This document shows positions 30,336 to 40,836 of a stretch of DNA of 64,000 bases, piece after piece. Numbering within the stretch: the stretch's first letter is position 1; each line of letters starts with the position of its first letter. The notes below the pieces were generated by a model, which was given only the letters and a program-made list of their open reading frames with translations, did not search any database and had not been told where the DNA came from. Source of the DNA: Phytophthora quininea (taxonomy: Eukaryota > Oomycota > Peronosporomycetes > Peronosporales > Peronosporaceae); assembly GCA_011947345.1 (NCBI GenBank), contig JAAVTG010001003.1, positions 868,001 through 932,000 on the forward strand, in the 5' to 3' direction. Position numbers and translations under genes: made by a program.

Positions 30336-32510
30336 TCATCCACCACTTGCAGGGTTGGCTTGCGAAGTCGATGCACCGCCGATTTCGTTTTGCTTGCGCT
30401 CGTGTTGAACTTTCGCCAGGTCCAATTTCAACGCTTCGTTTGACGGATCCAGCTCGACACTCGCAGCGTAGTCTTCTTCAGCTGGAGAAATTCAATACAT
30501 ATTGTTATACCCGTCATCTCCAACAGCCACTTCACGAGAGCTTACCTTTATCCAAGTCGCGAATTGAGAGGTGAGCTGCACCGCGTCGTACGAGCGTCGT
30601 CACCACCCAAGCACGACGTTGAGGAGACCCCGCAGCAGGACCAATGGAGAAATATGCAAGGCCGTGCTCTTGGTTCAAGCTTCCAAGCCTCGCAGCATCA
30701 TGTTGCAGCAGCTCTAATGCTCTCGAACAGTCCTCGATACATTTTTGTGCGGCGTGCTGCATTAGATAACAAGCAGCTCGATTCGACAAACACGCGATGG
30801 AGAGAGGATTCAACCGCAGAGACTCCGAGTACTTTTCGATGGCTTGGACCAAATTCTTCCCTTCCTTGAAAAGGTTGTCGCCTTCAACTTTGAGTTCGTT
30901 CGCCTTCTCCATCATGACCAGCTCCATAAAGTCTTCTTGCAACTGCGGGTTCTGGTTATCCATGGAACAGGCCACGCCGTAGTCGGCTTTTGCTTGGCTG
31001 AATAGGCCCAGTCGGCAATGTGCGGTGCCTCGTCGAACAAACAGTTTCAGTTTGAGACGGTAGTGCTTCAACACACTGGAATCACCATCACTGCTGCGAG
31101 TATCCGGCAAGTACGACAAGGCCTTCGAGCAATCTGAGACGCACTCCTACATACACAACTCATTAGTTTGGAGTTTACTAGGGTGTTTGCAAAGACATAC
31201 CTCAAAGTCTCCTAGTTGAAGCAAACAGGCAGCACGGTTGGATAAGCAGGTAGCAATCAGATCCGTATTACCCTCGGGGGTAGCCGAAATGGCCTCAGCA
31301 TAGGCGTTGGTGGCACTTCGGTAGTCTTTGGAATGGAAGAAATCGTCTCCTTTCGCCTTGAGCCACATGGCTGGCAGAAATCAAACAAAACGTTAGCACA
31401 TCCAGAGTAATGCTACAACAGGGAGGTTTAACGTACGATCCGTCTCGCTGATGTCGTATTCCGAGGTGCGGTTGAGGCCTTTGTGCTGGTTAATGTGCTT
31501 GCGATTTTTCAGCAGCCAGTCCTCTTCTTCAGCAGCTTTAGACTCTCGAGAAGGAGTTGGAAACACTCTTGGCGTGAAGCGGATCTCCGACTGGATGCAC
31601 TCTCGAGGTGGTGGCACTTCGATCACATCCTCTGTGTCGTCCTCGAATGCTTCCTCTTGCGCTGTAGAATTCTTTGTCTCCAAGACCCTCGCAGTCGTGT
31701 CCTGGCCAGACAAATCCTCCATCGCTGACTGGGGTTTTGTGGTCGTCGAAATATCGAAGCTGCCGTCTTCGGTCAGTTCGATGATCTCCTCTTCTTGTTT
31801 GCTCTCCAATGCAGCAAACGATACCTTTTCTTCAGCTTCTTGACGACCGAAGAATCTTCTGCTGTTTGTTTCTTTTCTCCTGCTCTTGAACCTTCAATTC
31901 CCTAAACGACTCGTACAGATTCCGCTACCGCAACAACAAACGTTAACAGTCGAAATACTTGACGGCTTTCATAATTCACCAACAAACCTCTTCTCGTTCC
32001 TTCTCCTCAGCCTTGAGATCCATCAGGATCTGGCGATTGGCGTCGTCGACGGCCATTTGGGCTCGTAGCGTGTCCTTCTCCTCCCGGTGCCTCCTTTCCT
32101 TGCGCTTCTGACTCAACTCCGTCTCACTCTTTTGCTTGCGCTCCATGGACGCATTACGGCGTTCCCGAAGCGCTTGCTTGGTGTCCTTGTACTGCAGCTC
32201 CTTCCAGAGTCGCTCGCTCTGCTTGTTCAGAGAAATCCGAAGTACATTGGACGCTGGGATGCTCTTGACAACGGCGGACGCATCGTCCACTGCGTCCTGC
32301 AGGTCCAGCAGTAGCACGTACGGCGCAGCATTCACCTTGACCACCAGGTCACTCACTGTAGCAGACGCAGCGTTAGCTGGAGACGGCCTCTGCAGTATCT
32401 ATCGTCTTACCATAAATGTCAATGTTGCGTAGCGCTGTGCCGGGCAAATACAGCTCCAGCACAAGGCTAGACGCGTCTTCCTCCCACGTATAGCGAGGTG
32501 CTAACGGCAT
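30336..32510 (-). CDS. DNAAF4: Dynein axonemal assembly factor 4 (DYX1C1-like)
   Basis: Cytoplasmic co-chaperone for pre-assembly of axonemal dynein arms. Six exons: 32510-32411, 32355-31988, 31924-31437, 31370-31201, 31146-30546 and 30481-30336. The N-terminal CS/p23-like domain opens with M-P-L-A-P-R-Y-T-W and is followed by a charged helical region. Then comes I-R-F-T-P-R-V-F-P-T-P-S-R-E-S, the DYX1 box that identifies the family. The C-terminal half is TPR (N-A-Y-A-E-A-I; C-L-S-N-R-A-A-C twice). Near 31873-31876 (TTTT on the plus strand) one base is in excess; removing it joins the helical region to the next frame and gives 623 residues, longer than the human 420. Its presence implies motile flagella (zoospores). 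Confidence 0.87.
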
Positions 32511-32771
32511 GTCGGATCGAGAGCTGCTTGATACAGTATCTTTCTCGCGTCCCTTCAAGATCCTCGACGGTTGAGTTATACATTTGCAGCTCCGCCACCT
32601 TGGGCTTCCATGTCGTACGCGACGGTCTGTCCGCGCCACGTTTCCGGCTGGAGCCTCGGAGTCGGCCGCTCCTTCTGGAGCGTCTTGACAGCGGCAGGAT
32701 GACGTGGCCATCGCTGCTACCACGAATGGTCCACTTCCGCTGTCATCATTGAATGGTGGACACCTTCAAGC

Positions 32772-35700
32772 ATGGTGAGGACCTTCACTCGTCCTTTCAA
32801 CCAGTCGAACGTGCGCACGGCCTCACTTGCCGATTCTCCTCCGGTCACGATGGTGTCGGCCCCGTACGTGGCTGCGCCGCCCTCCCCGCCCCTCTCGCCG
32901 GCAGAATCCGCTCTCCTCCGCGTCGCTGCTCTCGCAGTTGCTGGTGCTCTGGTTCCAGCCGCTCGTGTCGCTCGGTGCGCAGCGTCCGCTGACCAGCGCC
33001 GACCTCTGGCCCGTGTGCGCCTCGGACGCCTGCTCGGCTCTGCAGCAGCGACTGCGCCCAGTGTTCGACCCGCAGCAGCCGTCGCCGCTGGCCAACGTCT
33101 TCCTGAGCGTCTTCCGCCGTCGTCTGGTGCTGGTACTGGCCAACTACAGCGCCTACATCGTCGCCATGGCGCTCCAGTCCTACGTGGCGCAGGCGCTGCT
33201 CGACTTCCTCAACGGCCGCGTCAATGTCTTCCACATCGAGAGCGGCTATGGACTCGTGGCGCTCATGCTGGCGGTCTCGGCCGCGGCCGTCATGACCCGC
33301 AACATGGCCTTCTTCCTGTCGTCCCGCGTGGGCATCAACGTGCGCTCGCTGGTCATGGACCTCATCTTCCAAAAGTCACTGCGTCTGTCTTGCGTGGCCA
33401 GGCAGCAGTTCACCTCAGGAGAAGTGCTGACCCTCATGAGCGTGGACGCTGAGCGCGTCTTCAACCTCGTCATGATGGGGCCATGGCTGTTCGTGGCGCC
33501 GCTCGGCTTCGTCGTGTGTCTGGTGCTCATCGGACTACTGTTTGACGCCCTATCAGCGCTCTGCGGCGTGGTGGTGGTGATCATCGTGGTGATTCTCTCT
33601 ATCCGCCAAGCAGGAAAAATTGCTGCCGTTCAACGTGAGCTGTTCGACGTCGTGGACGAACGTGTCAAAGTCACGTCCGAGGCGCTACAAGGAGTACGAG
33701 TCATCAAGTTCTACGCCTGGGAAGAGTCCATCGCCGCGCGTCTGCAGCGGATCCGAGCCACCGAGGTCAGTCTGTTCCGCAAACTTCACTTTTACATGGT
33801 CTCGAACTCCGTTTTGCTTTTCCTCACCCCCGTGTTCATCTCAGGCTCGACTCTCGGTCTCTACGTGCTGCTGCACGGCTCCATTTCCGTGACGGACGCG
33901 TACACGCTCGTGGCGCTGGTTAACATTTGCCGCGCCGTCGTCCCCGAGTTCCCTGTCGCGCTGGCTGCGCTGTCCCAAGCGAAAAGCAGCTTCCGTCGTA
34001 TCGACAGGTTCCTAGCCAGCGACGAATTCAAGACGAAGGAACAACTCACGACAGGTGACGCGGGGCGTATTTGCATCCGTAATGCCAACTTTGAGTGGCC
34101 CGCTTCGTCGGGAAGCACTTTTGTGCTTGATACAGAGGAAATGGACGGTGCCAGTCGGAGCAGCTTGGAGGCACCGTTGGCAGTGCTTCCGTCGAGCACC
34201 AGCAGCTTCGCACTAAAATGTGTGGACCTAGAGGTCGAGCCGGGGTCGCTGGTGCTGATCGTCGGCACGGTGGGGTCAGGAAAGACGAGCTTGCTTCAAG
34301 CCTTGCTGGGCGAAATGGTTTTGCAGTCAGGCGAGCTGGACATGCAGGGCGATATCTCGTATGTCAGTCAGGAGCCGTGGATTCGTAATTCGAGCGTGAA
34401 AAGCAACATCCTTTTCGAGTCGCCGTTTGATGCTGCGCGATATGACAGAGTGTTGGAGGTCTCTCAGCTCGCGATGGATCTACGCGCGCTTCCGAATGGC
34501 GACCAGACCGAGATCGGAGAAAAGGAATCAATCTTAGTGGCGGCCAGAAGGCCCGAGTCAGCATTGCTCGAGCCCTCTATCGCTCGCACTACGATGTCTT
34601 GATGCTGGACGATCCTCTGAGCGCTGTGGACCCGCATGTAGCGCACGCGATTTTCGACGAGTGCATCGTGGGGATGGCCAGAGGCAAAACACGTCTACTG
34701 GTGCTCAATAGCCACTACGACCTGCTCGCGCAGGCCGACAAAGTACTGGTACTGGACGATGGGGAGATTGTTGGCAATGGAACGTACCGCGAGGTGATGC
34801 AGCAGTTCCCAGACTTTAAATACGAACACAAACATCCTCACAACGTGGAGGAGGATACTACAAGAAGTGAGGAGATGGAAAGCAGTACAGATGAAGTCGT
34901 GGAGTCGACGCAGCAGGAAGACCCAGTAAAAGGAGGGAGGGAATCCGAAATGCGCCTCGTCCAAGACGAAGACCGAGTCACGGGGACTGTAGGCGGACGT
35001 GTGTACAAAGCATACTTCGATGAGTCTGGCTACGATGGCATCACTGTGTTGTTGGTGCTCTTCGTGGTTTACGCAGTCAGTCAAGGGACTCGAGTGCTTG
35101 TGGACTGGTGGCAGGGCCACTGGGCAGCCAACATGACTCGGAAGGGCGTCGACCCGACGTACTCTGGCACGGTGTTTGGCATGTGGTATCTCGGGTTCAT
35201 CGTTATCTGTACGCTTCTAACACTTGTGCGCGGCTTCATGATGACCGAGGCTTGCATCCGAAGCGCCAAGAACTTGCATGACGAGCTCTTCCGTCGCGTG
35301 TTGAGCGCTCCTGTGAACCGCTACTTCGACGTGACCCCCGTCGGAAGGATTCTAAACCGCTTCTCGAACGACTTGGACCAGATGGACTCGATATTGCCGC
35401 AGCAGTACCAAATGATGTTTCAAAACGTGGCCATGACGTTGGGCAGCTTAGTGGTGTCCGCAGTGTCGTCGTATTGGATTGGAGTGGCCTACTTGCCAAT
35501 GCTGGTAGCCTTCGTGTTCACAGGCCGGTATTTCAACAGAACGTCTCGCGAAGTTAAGCGGCTTGAAGGTGTGAGCCGCACGCCAGTGTACAACCTGTTC
35601 GGTGAATCGTTGAGCGGGCTGCAGACAATCCGAGCGTTCAAAATGCAAGACACGTTCCTGGACCTCGCCAAGGGCGTGGTGGACGACAACACGGCCACGT

Positions 35701-36887
35701 ACTTCTCGTACTGCTCTGCAGGGCGATGGCTGGCTGTTCGTCTAGATTGGCTGTCCGTTGTGATCATCTTTGTCGTATCGCTGTACCTTGTAGCTACTCG
35801 GGGCCAAATCTCGCCCGTGGTGGCGGGTATTTCACTTACGTACTCGCTCATGCTCACGTCGACGATGCAAAACACGGTCCGTGCTGTCGACAGTACTGAT
35901 AACGCGATGACAAGCGTGGAGCGCTTGCTCCACTTCCGTACGATCCCCGTCGAAGAGGACGACCCAGACTGCGTGTCGATCAACTCTGCGATCTGGCCAT
36001 CGAAAGGAGCTATCAAGTTTGACACGCTCTGTCTCAAATACCGTCCCGAGCTGCCGCTTGTCCTTCGTGGTGTAGACATGGAGATCGGTGCAGGCGAGAA
36101 GGTTGGTATCTGCGGGCGCACTGGGGCAGGAAAGAGTTCGCTCATGATCGCTCTGTTCCGCATGTGCAGCTTTGAGAGCGGCACCGTCCTGATCGACGGG
36201 GTGGACATTCAAAAGGTCCGACTCGCTGACCTACGACGCAGTTTGGCCATCATCCCGCAGGACCCTGTGCTCTTCAGCGGCACTCTGCGCGAGAATTTGG
36301 ACCCGTTCGGAGCCTACTCGGATGCCGAAGTTTGGGCGGTGATGAAGCAGGTGCATCTGGCCGACGCGGTGACCAAGTGGGGCGCCGGACTGGACTTCGT
36401 CGTGTCTGAAGCAGGCGACAACTTGTCGGTGGGCCAGCGCCAGTTGCTGTGCATCGGTCGGGCGTTGCTGAAGAAGAGCAAAATTGTGGTGCTGGACGAG
36501 GCCACCGCCAGCGTCGACTCGGCCACGGACAACCTCATCCAGGCCACGATCAAGCAGACGTTCGTCGAGCAGACCGTCCTCATCATCGCGCACCGCATCA
36601 ACACGATCCTCCACTGCGATAAAATCGCAGTCATGGATGCCGGCGTGGTGGCCGAGTTCGCCTCACCGTCGGAGCTGCTGGCTCGACCAGATTCTGCCTT
36701 CAAGCGCTGGTCAAGCGAACTGCTGGCGGCCAAGGCGCGTAGGATGAGAGGCATGGATGGACTAGGAACGGGAGCAGCAGTGTTGCATGTACTAGTGATG
36801 GCAATCAACGGACTAGGATTGCATTGTGGCACGCAGTTTCGGATACATGTAGAGGACTTTCAGGCATCGGAGCGGAGACACCACTGA
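32772..36887 (+). CDS. ABC transporter, subfamily C (MRP type)
   Basis: Full-length exporter of conjugates or organic anions, TMD1-NBD1-TMD2-NBD2, 1371 residues after two corrections. An N-P-L-S-S-A-S-L-L-S-Q-L-L block precedes TMD1, as in other C-type transporters. NBD1 has Walker A G-T-V-G-S-G-K-T-S, a signature S-G-G-Q read across the break, and Walker B V-L-M-L-D-D-P-L-S. NBD2 has Walker A G-R-T-G-A-G-K-S-S, signature L-S-V-G-Q-R-Q and Walker B I-V-V-L-D-E-A-T. Breaks: near 32880-32900 one base too many in a C run, and at GG 34524-34525 one too few. The start is uncertain: ATG at 32772 or 32850. The final 30 residues after R-R-M-R-G look unlike the family. Divergent from DNAAF4 over about 260 bp. 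Confidence 0.85.
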
Positions 36888-36974
36888 CATGAAGACCTCG
36901 CTGCGTGAACACCACAACGCAATTCGCTGCGCACCACTCAAAGCCATCTCTTTGTGTATCACCACGAGCGTCCG

Positions 36975-38121
36975 ATGACGACTCATCGCAGCTTAGCCAT
37001 GCTGCTGGCGCTGCTGGCAGTCACCACCGTTGTCCGAGCCGAAGAGCAAGTCGCCGAAGCCTACGTCGATCCCGGTCGTCATCACGTCCAGCAAACCGCC
37101 CGTCGTGGGAACCACAGCCGCCGCTCTGCTCGACAGCAGCTTCACGTTCGTGTGCAACTACCGCAACCAGAGCTTGGCGTTCGTGCTGGCTGATGCTGGC
37201 TACGACGTCTGGCTTGGTAACAACCGCGGCACGACCTGGTCGGACGAGCACACCACGTACACCACCAACGATGACGAGTACTGGGCCTTTTCGTGGCAAG
37301 AAATGGCCATCTACGACATGCCGGCCATGATCAACTACGTGCTCAACGCCACGGGCCACTCCACGTTGAGCTACGTCGGCCACTCCGAAGGCACCATGCA
37401 AGCGTTCGCCGGTTTTTCGCTCGACCAAGAGCTGGCCAAGAAGGTGTCGTACTTTGGGGCGTTGGCGCCCGTGGCCTACCTGGGCCACATCACGTCGCCG
37501 GTGTTTGAGCTCATGGCCGACACGTACTTGGACGTGCTGTTCACCATCCTGGGCGTCGGTGCTTTCTGGGAGACCAATTGGCTGATCCAAGGCATTCTCG
37601 CCAAGTACGCCTGCGCTTTCGTGGACCAGGCCTGCGACTCGATCATCAACGCGTTGACGGGGCCTTCGGACAATGTCAACACCACGCGGTTGCAAGTGTA
37701 CATCTCGCAGACTCCGGCTGGTACATCGGTGAGGAACATGGCCCACTTCGCGCAGGGGATCCGGGACAACACCTTCAGACACTATGACTACGGCTGCAGT
37801 TGCATAAAGGCGTTGGGTTTGAGCTTGTGCTCGACGCTCATCTGCAAGAACAAGGCCGTCTACGGGGCATTTGAACCGCCCAACTTTGACCTCTCGGCTG
37901 TCCAGTATCCGCGCATGGGCTTGTACACGGGGAGCAACGACTGGCTGGCCACCAGCACGGACATTGACCAGCTTCGAGCGGGGCTTACGAGCGCTACGAT
38001 TCTCACCGACACAAGTGTCGAGTACAACCACCTGGACTTCACGTGGGGCTACAACGCCAACGAACTCATTTATCAGGACCTCCTCACCCAGATCGCCAAG
38101 TACGTCGACGTAGGGTACTAA
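36975..38121 (+). CDS. Acid lipase B, N-terminally damaged paralogue
   Basis: Acid lipase paralogue with the core intact: N-N-R-G-T-T-W-S, G-H-S-E-G and the H-L-D-F histidine motif all present, ending in V-D-V-G-Y like copy A. The signal peptide is good (M-T-T-H-R-S-L-A-M-L-L-A-L-L from the ATG at 36975). Between Y-V-D-P and L-L-D-S-S-F-T about 45-50 residues found in copies A, C and D are missing, including the L-Q-H-G oxyanion part, and the frame also changes near 37070. The open downstream frame starts at about 37030. Such a deletion would remove the oxyanion hole, so the copy is probably inactive unless this is a local assembly collapse. Tandem with copy C. Confidence 0.72.
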
Positions 38122-38745
38122 CCGAACTAAGTTTTTGTGATGACCAGAAGTTAATGTATATAGGAACCACATTGGCGATTCTTTCAGTGTGACTGTGAGT
38201 CGGGTCGGTGATGCCGTCGCCGGTGTGTTCGAGCATCATCTTTTGAGCTCTGCCGAAATGAGGAAGAAGACAAGGTCAAAGAGATTTTGCAAGTATAATT
38301 CCGTCAAGAAGCAGGTGCTGCTGAAGGAGGCAAAAGCCGAGCCTCAGTTGTGGCAAAACACAAGCAAGCTCTTCCCAAACGCAGCTTGTCGTTGTCCATC
38401 CTGCTGGAATGATTTTGCTGGTCGCGAAGATCGCCTGATAAAGGTCAGCTTCAACTTGAAGACGTGCTGTCACCGTGACTAAAAGCTGGTCGAGGAAAGC
38501 TGGTGTTCGGTGTATTCGCAAGTGATGTTGCCCCGCGGGTGTCATCTCACCTTGTTGAAATTCGGTGATAACTTCACCTACTATCGCTTCGACGTGGAAC
38601 GAGTGCTACCACCATTAGGGTCTGCAGGAGACGCATCTGCATCAGCTCGAACGAAAGTAGATCTTCTCCAGCATTACCAGTTTGGCGTCTTGGTTCACTC
38701 TCAAATCTGCTCTCTTCTGGTCAAGTCTCCGACTCAAGATCGATC
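38122..38745. other. Intergenic between lipases B and C
   Basis: About 620 bp. No domain in the open frames, no recognised promoter motif and no repeat beyond short chance matches. I see nothing to call. Confidence 0.5.
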
Positions 38746-40010
38746 ATGGCCGTCCAATTACTGCTGCTTTGTCTGGCAGGTCTCCTGAATTTATCGCTGG
38801 CAGTGGAAGCTGTGGAGGAGGCTGCTGTCGACTCGGACGCCGGTCTCACTACGCCAGAAATCATTCAAGCTCGCGGCTATGCGGTCGAGACGCACAAAGT
38901 CGCCACCGCTGACCGCTATGTGCTCACCATGCACCGACTCCCCAAAACGTACGCGGAAAGCCAATCTGGAGCTGACGCCGCCGCTAACAAACCTGTCGTC
39001 TACATGCAACACGGACTTTTGGACAGTTCGTACACGTGGGTTCTCAACTACCGTAACCAAAGCCTGGCCTTCATCCTCGCCGACCTCGGCTACGACGTCT
39101 GGCTCGGCAACAACCGAGGCAACACTTGGTCCAAGGAGCATTTGGACTACTCCACCGACGACGACGAGTTCTGGGACTTTACCTGGGAAGACATGGGCAA
39201 CTACGACTTGCCGGCGATGATCAACTACGCGTTGAGTGTGTCGGGTCGGTCCACCTTGAGCTACGTTGGTCATTCCGAAGGCACAACCCAAGCATTCGTC
39301 GGGTTCTCCAACAACCAGGAGCTGGCAAAGTCCGTGTCGTATTTCGGAGCCTTCACACCAGTGGCTTGGACGGGAGCTGCGGCGTCGCCAATCTTGGTGA
39401 CGCTGGCCAGACATACGTTGATACGTGGTTTCAAGTCTTTGGTGTGAACGAGTTCAGTCCAAATAACGCTGTGCTCCAGGGCATCTTGGGCAAATATGCC
39501 TGTGCTTGGGCAGACGTGGTTTGCGACGGCTTCATCGACTTGATCGGGGGTCCGTCCGACAACATCAACGCTTCACGGGTGCACGTGTACGTCACTCAAA
39601 CTTCAGCGGGGAGTTCCGTGAAGAACATGGCTCACTATGCCCAAGAGATTCGAGACGATACTTTCGCTTCCTACGACTACGGCTGCAGTTGCGTTCGACT
39701 CTTGGGCATTTCCCTGTGCTCGACTTTGATCTGCGAGAACAAGGCCAAGTACGGGACGTTCGACCCGCCGGCATTCCCCATCGAGTACATGGTGTATCCG
39801 CGCACAGGCTTCTACAATGGCGCACAAGATACGTTGGCGACCGAGACGGACATTACAAAGTTGCGCAAGGGACTGCCCGACGGCACTATCGTGTACGACA
39901 AGACCGTCGATTTCGGCCACATCGACTACACGTGGGCGTTCAACGCCTACGAACACGTCTACGCTGATCTCATCGCGCAGATTCAGCTGTATGAGGGCAA
40001 ACATTACTGA
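38746..40010 (+). CDS. Acid lipase C (one frame break)
   Basis: Acid lipase paralogue of about 421 residues. Signal peptide (L-L-L-L-C-L-A-G-L-L), then G-Y-A-V-E-T-H-K, M-Q-H-G-L-L-D-S-S (complete oxyanion motif), N-N-R-G-N-T-W-S, G-H-S-E-G and the D-F-G-H-I-D-Y histidine region. The reading frame changes once at CC 39406-39407; one further C joins it to the downstream half, and the total then equals the other copies. This looks like a consensus error. It lies 620 bp after copy B in the same orientation, so B and C are a tandem pair. Its closest relative among the four was not determined; all share N-glycosylation-like N-x-S/T sites. Confidence 0.85.
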
Positions 40011-40027
40011 GGTTGGAACAAACGACT

Positions 40028-40627
40028 TCAAGTCCAAATAATGTCATGACTGTTGCGTTGCTTATTATCATTTGTCGAGTGAAGTCTTTCGAGATCACAT
40101 GGGGTTGTATGGTGGCAGGGAATCGCAGAACCAAAGCTGCAGTCGCCACGTACGTAACTTCCAGATCTTGTTGCCATCTGAGCAATTGTGCAACATGAGC
40201 AGAAACAAGAAGCCAAGCAGTCTCGAACGCAATTCCCGGGGATTTGGAATCGTCTTCGAGTGGCCCCGCGCAAGTGGCAGATCCAGATTGGAAACAAGGG
40301 AGTCAGGAAGCAGCCAAACAGGAAGCTGAGTCCCAATCCGCCGCAGTAGGAAGTTTTGCCGAGTCGCTTGGAGATTTGAGCCACGGAAATGCACGGACAG
40401 AGTGTCGACATACAGCAGTTCGGAACGAGGTCGGTGAAGCATCCGCAGAGTCCAAGTAGCCAGCGCCCCATCATTGGCGGCACGTCGTCGCTAAAGGGGA
40501 CGACACTGGCGAACTGGTCGACGCTGTCGCTCTTGAAAACTTGCACGTGATCGCCATCGTTGTCATTGACCCAGCCGTTTTCGAGATCGACAGTCGGAGG
40601 AATCGATGTTACCTGGTTCGACCGCAT
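40028..40627 (-). CDS. PLAC8 / Cys-rich membrane-associated protein
   Basis: 199 residues, single exon, ATG at 40627. The central third has the PLAC8 signature: C-M-S-T-L-C-P-C followed by a hydrophobic stretch (L-G-L-S-F-L-F-G-C-F-L) and then C-F-C-S-C-C-T-I-A-Q-M. The family (plant cadmium resistance, fruit-weight, animal placenta-specific 8) is membrane-linked and affects growth or metal export; what it does in oomycetes is not established. The upstream frame contains only non-ATG starts, supporting 40627. It is convergent with lipase C, stops 17 bases apart. No break. Confidence 0.8.
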   Translation of the reverse strand: MRSNQVTSIPPTVDLENGWVNDNDGDHVQVFKSDSVDQFASVVPFSDDVPPMMGRWLLGLCGCFTDLVPNCCMSTLCPCISVAQISKRLGKTSYCGGLGLSFLFGCFLTPLFPIWICHLRGATRRRFQIPGNCVRDCLASCFCSCCTIAQMATRSGSYVRGDCSFGSAIPCHHTTPCDLERLHSTNDNKQRNSHDIIWT

Positions 40628-40836
40628 TGTTTGGACGTCGAGGTGGGTCGAGTGAGTCGGGGAATGCAGCAAGCGAAGGCGCCACTACTATTTTCGTCAG
40701 GACAACACATTATAACGGTAGTCCACAAAACAATGTTTCATCCGCCACTATTGATAGAGATTGAAAACGTGTAGTTTTTGTTGGTTACGCTCTCTCTCTC
40801 TGTGCTACGTGGCTGAGCCCCTCCATTGAGCCCATC

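Noticed and set aside
37021..38172. 383-codon antisense ORF over acid lipase B
   Set aside because: Mirror of conserved lipase codons; no independent motif.
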